A stretch of DNA of 64,000 bases from contig OX637393.1 in NCBI GenBank assembly GCA_951799425.1, positions 34,463,244 through 34,527,243 of the forward strand. The letters run 5' to 3'. The stretch comes from Ilex aquifolium. Its lineage: Eukaryota > Streptophyta > Magnoliopsida > Aquifoliales > Aquifoliaceae. Positions 57,301-64,000 of this stretch are shown one piece after another (position 1 is the first letter of the stretch; each line of letters opens with the position of its first letter). The notes under the pieces are model-generated. The model saw only the letters and a program-made list of their open reading frames with translations. It was not told the origin of the DNA and did not search any database. The position numbers and the translations under genes were made by a program.

Positions 57301-60300
57301 CAGATACAATCATCTTATAGAAGCAAGCCATTGGACAAACTTGAACAGATTTCTGAAGTGTGCTTTATTCTCATACAGCGCATGCTGGCACAATTATTGG
57401 TTCAAAAAAATGATTCTGACTGTTTAGCAATCAATTCAGCTGAATGTGTTCAACAAGTGGCTGAAATCGTTTTCTGCCATCCAGTGTTGACAGCATCCTT
57501 GGAATGCCCTTTGCAGGGTAGTGAGAAATTTGCAGATGAAATTTTTGGGCAAAGTGCGGAGAAGTTTCTTGCCATAGCCCGTCAAGGAATACACAGAGTG
57601 GATCATCATGTCTTGAATATGTTAGCAATAACTTCTGATCACTTATTTGCTTTATGCAATGGTCAAGAATTTCTACGTCAAGTTGGCTGTGCAAATAAAC
57701 AGTTTGTAAAGGCATATAAAGTCCTTGAACATAAGCTTTTTCTGATATTCAGGGACAGGTTTGATCAGTGCATAAATACTGAAGATTTCATGCCCCTTGT
57801 CCCAACATTAGTTGCTTTGCATACTTTGATTCGCTTCATATCCCCCTTTAAGCTTCTTGAATTAGTTCAATGGATGTTCGTTAAAGTTGATCTCAATGAC
57901 TCCTCGGTTTGGGTATCTTCCAAAAGTTCTGCTCTTTCTGTTGCATTATGTATTGCGGGTTGTGCTTTTGATTTGCTATCAGTATATTTGCATCAGACAA
58001 ATACAAAACAAACACCATTCGATTTTTTCTGGGGAATAGAAGAGGAAAATTTTGATGTTACCTGGTTTGAGAGAGTTTACAATCAAGTATGTGAGATTGC
58101 CACATGTTATGAACTGCATGCTGCAGATCTATGTTTGCTGAAAGCTGTTAGTGTTGCAAGCACACGTAATGTTGAGCAAAATAAGATTCTTTCACTATGT
58201 ATGGCTATGTTGAGGGTCATAACAAACACTCCGTTGAAATTGCTTTCTCATTGCATCCACAAGACAAGCATGACTAAATCCAAACTACTGTTCTCTCTTA
58301 CTGAAATGAGTTCCCTGCATCTGTCTGTCTTTGGAAACTTATTTTCAGATATGATCAATAGATCTTTGGTTCCCTCGAGCAATCTGATGCAAGCAAAATG
58401 TAGTCATACTCCTTCAGATGAGGACTTTATTATGCTTCTGCCTATTGCCTTGTCCTACTTAAAATCAACTTCTTTGAAATTTGGGGAGCAGTTCTGCAAA
58501 CACTTGAGAGACATACCTTCTTCCTACTGGAGGATCCTCTCATGTAGTTTTTCTCAGTGGAAGAGCTATGTTTCTGGGGACATTTTTCAAGTAGAGTGTT
58601 GTGAATTCTTGCCTTCGTCTGTGGAGGAACTTCTCAATCTTGTCCATGACAGTCTTTTGGGGAAAGCAATTCTGATGCTGCGGTACTTTTTTTCTGTAAG
58701 CGGGTGTTCTGTGAAACTCAAGAAGCGGTTGAGGCTATTTGATTGTGTTTGTCCATGTTCTGGTGCAAATGACGATTTGCTGGACTGCAATTCTAGTGAA
58801 ATTGATGTTTATCCACTTGTTCAGTTTCTAAACCTAATAGTCAGAACTGTTGCAAAAATACAGTTTTGTAGATTGCTGTTATTTCCCTATGATAGTGAGA
58901 TTGACTTTTTGCCAAAGGAAGGAAATAGGGATACGAAAGAGATTCCTTTGGAAGTGGGATCCAAAAGAGAGTACTTGTCAAGAATCGGATTTATAAGCAT
59001 ATTGGTGAGCACATGGCAAGTGATTGTCAAGAAATTTCCTTCAAACTCTGACAACTCCAGGGATGTAGGGGACACAAAATCTTCCTTGTTCAGATTTTTG
59101 GAAGTCTTTCTGTTGAGAAATATTCTGGAATTAACGGCGAATATGCGTGACTGTCTTGTGAAATTGCATTCTCTCCCCTGCATAGAACAACTTGCACGGT
59201 CTACTTTTCTTCACAGATTTGAGGACCCTGCAACACTGGAGGTTCTCCGAAGTGTACTTGAGTTGCTATCTGAAGGGAAATTTTCTCTTTCTGTAGTTCT
59301 TCAGCTGCTTCTTGCCCACTCTCAGTTTGCACCTACTATTTCTTCTGCCTTGAAATCATCCGGTTTTTCTCAAAGTGGTGTGATTTTTAGGCCTATGTCC
59401 AGCTTTCTGAGAGCACTTATTCTTCCTCATACTGAGCAAAATGCCAATGATGGAAAGAATCTTCTGCAAAGATCTGAGATGTATGGGAAACAGTTGGAAC
59501 TTGTGAAGTTGCTTAGGATACTCTTTCGGTTCAAAGCTCGGCAGTGTGGTTTTGATTTTGAAAAGGAAATCGGAATAAATTCTAGGGAATTGCTTTTCTT
59601 GCTTTTGTCATCTTATAGTGCGACTCTTGGTGAGCTTGACTTGGAAATATACAATCTTATGCATGAAATTGAGATTGCAGATGAATCAAACGCTGGTAGT
59701 ATTGATGAAATGGATTTCCTTTGGGGAAGTGCTGCTATAAACATTAGAAAGGAACGGGAAAAAGAGCAGGATATGTCTTGTGATAAAATTAATGATATTG
59801 AAGCAGTCGAAGAATGCCGAAGAAGTCATTTTAGAGAAAATCTTCCCATTAACCCCAAATTGTGTGCATATACAGTGCTTTGTTTTCCTTATTATAGAAC
59901 CGTTGGTGAGGGAATTTTATCCTCGAACAAGCTTCACCAAGATAATTATGAGCATATGGTTGAGGTACAAACTACTGTATAACTGTTTAGCTACTGTTTT
60001 TAATGGGCGTTTATTACGATTTATGTCCCAAGCAAGATTTTTCAGTACTAAATTCAAATTATTTTATTCAGGCACGTTCTGCTACTGCAAGTTCTACAAA
60101 TGTTGAGAAGATACAAATATATGATCCTGTTTTCATCTTGCGCTTGTCGATTCATAGTCTGTCAATGGGTTACATCGACCCTATGGAGTTTGCTAGTTTA
60201 GGATTGCTAGCTGTTGCATTTGTTAGCATGTCTTCACCTGATGACGAGATGAGGAAAATGGGTTATGAGGCTGTTGGAAGATTTAAGACTGTGCTAGAGG

Positions 60301-63185
60301 TAATGATTTCTTTCATCATGATTGGCATTTGTGGGGCACTTTAAAAATGTGTAACAAGTTTGATGTCTATTTTTAAGAGCTTGTCGTGTGTTTAATGCTA
60401 GTAAGTAAAATAGGAGTTATGCATTAGGTTTGGTGTGAGAGTGAAAAAACACTTGTAGTGAAGTGGGTCATAATTTTGGAATTTGGTGGACTAATCTAAA
60501 CAGATACACACACACATGTAGTGCAGATTGCAGTATGTCTGAAAATTTTCTGATGAACAATGCACAAGGAACAAAGCTTGAACTTCAATTTGTCCTACGA
60601 AAAGGCCATCATCCAGTTTAATTCCCTTTGTCGAGGGTGCTGAGATTTGTGGATTGTTTATGTACCTAATCTTTCGCATTATACGCAGAAAGAGGCTTAA
60701 CTCATCTATAGGAGATAACTTAAAAAGAGATTTGACTTAGGTGGTTTGGATATACTATAGATGGCCTGTTACAGCACCGTTGAGAAAGAGTGATATGATA
60801 GTTAGAGCACATTGATGAAACATGATTAGTGTAGCTGGCCTAAAAAATATTGGGAAAAGATTTTGTTGAGTTGAGTTGAATATTCGTAGAAACAGGCTGC
60901 CCAAATCTATGATAAAGAGGCCTAAATTGATTTATTTAGGTGCAACAAGATGATTTATTAGTTTGTATAAATGTTGTTTGTTGTTTGCAAGCAACTTTCT
61001 AAATTTTCAGATAACTGAATTTGAAGCATGGTACTTTCGTTACAGAAGTGGCAAAAGAGGAAGGATGTAATTCGACTTCGGCTTTTGTTGACATATTTGC
61101 AAAATGGTATTGAAGGGCCATGGCAGAGGATTCCTTCCATAATTGCTATATTTGTTGCAGAGGCTTCTCTGATTTTGTTGGATCCTTCGCATGAACATTA
61201 TTCATCCATAAGTAAACTTTTGATGTGCTCACCGAAGTCAAATATGAAGGTGTGTAATCCCTCATCACAATTTCGTTAATATGTGCTTTATATTATAAAC
61301 ATCTGTAATAAAGTTGTAAATAATTAACCAATCTGGTAAATGTTTGTTAATATTGCAGTCATATCAGTCAAAACCTTAGTATTATAACTGATTCTATGAG
61401 CTTCAATAGGTTCTTATATACTCTTGTGAATTGACTTGCAGTCTATACCATTATTCCAAGATTTTTTCTGGAGTAGCTCTATTAATTTCAAAACGGACGG
61501 GTTGTGGATACTTCGTCTCTTATACGTTGGGCTGAATTCAGACGATGATGCTCAAATTTGTATTAGGAACTCCATTCTTGAGGTTGCCTTGAGTTTCTAT
61601 GCTTCGCCTCTTTCAGATAATGAGTCAAAGGAATTGATTCTTCAGGTATTATAGGCTATCCTTTGTGCTTCTTCTAGTAAGGTTTTTGAGGCTTAAATTA
61701 AACACTTGGACTAAATTACATTATATATATAGATGCACATACTTCTTTCTTTCTTTTTGGGTTTTTTTTTTTTGGGGGGGGGGGGGATACCAAATTAAGC
61801 TATATTAGAAATTTGTTGTTCTCTAATGTTGCTGTTACTGATGTTGATTATGGATAGAACTGGTTGTTGGTTTGATAATGTGGTTTTGTTTGGTTGGTTG
61901 CTGGGAAAGTTGGAAACTTTATTATCTGTTACTTTTCATTTTTGATTAACTTCCGATATTTTTCATTTTTTATTTTGTTTTCATTTCTTTTGTTTTTGGT
62001 TATAAGAGGACGTGCCTTGGGAGTTAGGACAAAGGCAAAGTTGCTTCATTGTGATGTGAGCATCGTGACTTTCATCATGAAAACAATCTCCCCGCGTGTA
62101 AGGATAAGGTTGCATACATCAGACTATGCATTGACAAGGCCATTTATTAAAGTTTTTGGTTTGTTCTCTTCTTTGGTCATGGTTTGCATAATCAAATCAT
62201 ATTATTATCATGTTTCTTAAACAACTTCTGGTGATTAGTGTAAAAATTAGAATCCTTCTTTTTTGTTTTTTGAAAAGAGAGAAGGGGGGGGGGGGGGGGG
62301 GGGTTTGCCGTCCTTTGTTTGGTTTGTTAGGAATGTTTAGTGATCTGCTTCTTTAGGGGCCTGCACATATTGAAGTTTTTGCTTAAGTAGCAGTGCAATA
62401 TATGAAGTTTAATCTAGGAATGTTTGGAAGAACTGAAATGTTTTCTCTTACTTTTGTGTTGTTTTCTGGAGAATATAGTGGTCATCTCCTTCATTAGTAC
62501 TTCTCTGGTATTTTTCATCCCTTTATTTGAAAAAACAATTTTAGTTTGGCATGTTCTTTCTTCCAAGATTTTGAGGTCCTAATATTGTTCTTGATTCTTG
62601 AAATTGTTGATGGTCTAGTTTATTTTTTCCAGTGAAAAACGAACTCTTTTTTTGTTTGGTTTTTGGATAGTACGAAAAGCTCATGTCTCCATTGACTTTG
62701 GTTTCGTAAGGAGAAGTTTTAGTATTCTTTGGTATGTGGCAACCTCGGTTTGTGGTTGTTTGTTCATTGAAGTTCAAACTTGGAATTTATTGTTGTGCTT
62801 GACTCTCGTGTATGCCACAATCAGCTCCTTAAATATGTTCTTTGAGATGATTTGGTCTCGGTATGAATTTGAGCATGAGAATGTCTTCACTAATTATACC
62901 TTTTGGTAAGGATGAGGATTATAGTCAGAAGTTTGAATTGCATTCTTTTTTATAAGGATGATCCGTAGTGCTTAACCACTTGCTCTTTTTATGTGACTGA
63001 AAGGAGTTATATGTTTTGCCCTGCAGGTGGTGAAGAAGTCTATTAAGCAACATAAACTGTCTCGCTATTTAGTTGAGCAGTGTGGTCTAATTTCATGGTT
63101 ATCATCTGTTGTTTTATTCCTCTGTGAGAAGCTGTACCAAGATCAGAGGATGTACTCTTTGACTCAGTTAACCATGCTGCTGGAG
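51313..63185 (+). CDS. URB1: URB1/NPA1, copy 2, exons 1-9 (gene continues beyond the window)
   Basis: Exons: 51313-52439, 52518-53256, 54758-55250, 56282-56451, 56560-59964, 60072-60299, 61046-61249, 61442-61645 and 63027-63185. All are open and in phase, like copy 1. Residue changes relative to copy 1 are Arg to Trp in exon 1 (codon at 52162-52164), then Gln to His, Val to Leu and Asn to Lys in exon 5. A few silent changes occur as well. The exon 9 donor reads GAG|GTGATT here and GAA|GTGATT in copy 1, so copy 2 has the better consensus. Exons 10-13 would lie past base 64000, so whether this copy is complete cannot be seen. Confidence 0.88.
61774..61786. repeat. G13 homopolymer in URB1 intron 8, copy 2
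   Basis: One G longer than the copy 1 tract. A G20 run also recurs near 62284-62303. Confidence 0.85.
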
Positions 63186-63911
63186 GTGATTTATTTTCTT
63201 ACTTAGGAATAACCTTTGTTGTTGTTTTGTAAAATGTCGGTGCATTTCTTTACATCTGTGTGGCTCCCTCCTGACCTCATCCTCTCCCCTTTCGGGTCTG
63301 GCTCCTCTACGGTGAGGGAATCAACCGCACACTATGCGATTTAATGGAACGAAGCCGGCTTTTTCTCTACCTTTTTTTTTTTTGAAAAATCACTCACCAA
63401 AACAGCACCGGTTTAGACCCCTTAACGTAGATGAGCTGGACCCCATTCCTCTTCATTCTCCTACCACCGCCAAACTACTATCTTTCATTCTTAGCTTCAT
63501 CCCACACTTTGCCTATACAGAGATTGTGCAAGCAATATTTGCTCTCTATGCAAAAAACCCATTACACAATTGTGTAAAAAATTAGATATTGGCAACCTTG
63601 TGCAGACTTAGAGCTTCTCTGCTAGTTGCTTATGGCCCGGATGAAACTCCTCTGCGGTCAATCAATTTGCTAATATATTACTATGGAGTAATCTGCATGG
63701 TTGCGCTTATCTGTTGTTGAAAATTTGCATAGATTGTATAATTTTTTGGGCATTTGCTCTAATTCTTTGCAAAGTTGTTCTTGATGTTGAAGCGAGAGAG
63801 AGAGAAGTGAAGAGAAACGGTTGGACAAACAGATTCCCCTTGGTTATTTCTATGCTTGTCTGTTTAGTTGTGTTTTTTCAGAAATTTGACTTTGGTTGAA
63901 TATTTCTCTTT

Positions 63912-64000
63912 GACCTAATCTCAACTTGCACCCTGAAAAATTATTTGAATCTCAATTTATACCCTCAAAGTTTAAAAATATCAATTTATACCCTGAAAGG
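63912..64000. mobile_element. Left end of the Mutator-like element, copy 2 (cut by the window edge)
   Basis: Begins GACCTAATCTCAACTTG, identical to the left terminal repeat at 25467, preceded by the same TTTCTCTTT. The insertion therefore predates the duplication. Confidence 0.75.

Larger units (their letters stand above)
38459..64000. repeat. Large direct duplication, copy 2
   Basis: This is the second copy of bases 1-25555. It starts inside the FRS gene, because copy 1 is cut there by the window edge, and ends inside the left terminal repeat of a Mutator-like element in URB1 intron 9. Amino-acid differences from copy 1 include FRS R versus H, zinc knuckle P versus L, and URB1 W/R, H/Q, L/V and K/N. 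Everything else in the predicted proteins that I compared is identical. Confidence 0.97.

Noticed and set aside
1..64000. CRISPR arrays, operons, tRNA or rRNA genes
   Set aside because: No regularly spaced short repeats with unique spacers, no prokaryotic gene organisation, and no convincing cloverleaf or rRNA sequence were seen.

Overview
The window is nuclear DNA from a flowering plant, most likely a eudicot. The evidence is large genes with GT-AG introns, an AT-rich background, a plant FAR1/FHY3-type gene, a plant-type URB1 gene, Mutator-like and LINE remnants, and an endogenous plant pararetrovirus. No species can be named from the sequence.

The dominant structure is a direct duplication. 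Bases 1-25555 recur, in the same order and orientation, at 38459-64000. The offset is 38458 at first, 38452 after a hexamer array, 38444 after a CT microsatellite and 38445 after a poly-G tract. By eye I counted about 16 base substitutions and three repeat-length differences over 25.5 kb. Both ends of the homology lie outside the window, so the full unit may be the whole 38.4 kb.

Layout of the unit, using copy 1 coordinates with copy 2 equivalents about 38.45 kb downstream. (a) 1-1542, minus strand: a FAR1-related (FRS) gene, seen in full only in copy 2 (37565-40000). It is one continuous reading frame broken by four in-frame stop codons. (b) About 2451-10140, minus strand: a nearly intact endogenous pararetrovirus with florendovirus-like organisation: movement protein, coat protein with zinc knuckle and protease, reverse transcriptase-RNase H, then a fourth protein of unknown function. 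It has no integrase. Its own promoter region lies about 1.1 kb upstream of the FRS coding exon on the same strand. (c) 10426-10735, minus strand: a possible first exon and a promoter-like module that recurs inverted at 34804-34929. (d) 12490-32316, plus strand: URB1 (NPA1), a 13-coding-exon gene for a 2602-residue nucleolar 60S ribosome-assembly factor, with a telo-box and Site II-like repeats upstream. It is complete in copy 1 and runs off the window in copy 2 after exon 9.

The stretch between the copies (about 32.3-37.5 kb) holds a tandem repeat related to a Mutator-like element, the first exon of a broken SYP3-type syntaxin gene, and the 3' end of a LINE. Intron 9 of URB1 holds an 891-bp Mutator-like element with a 9-bp target duplication and an old LINE reverse-transcriptase remnant.

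I found no CRISPR array, no bacterial operon, no convincing tRNA or rRNA gene, and no clearly new biological system. The points most worth checking are the very recent (or artefactual) duplication, the uneven divergence along it, the FRS frame that carries stops but no frameshifts, and the possible use of the viral promoter by the FRS gene.
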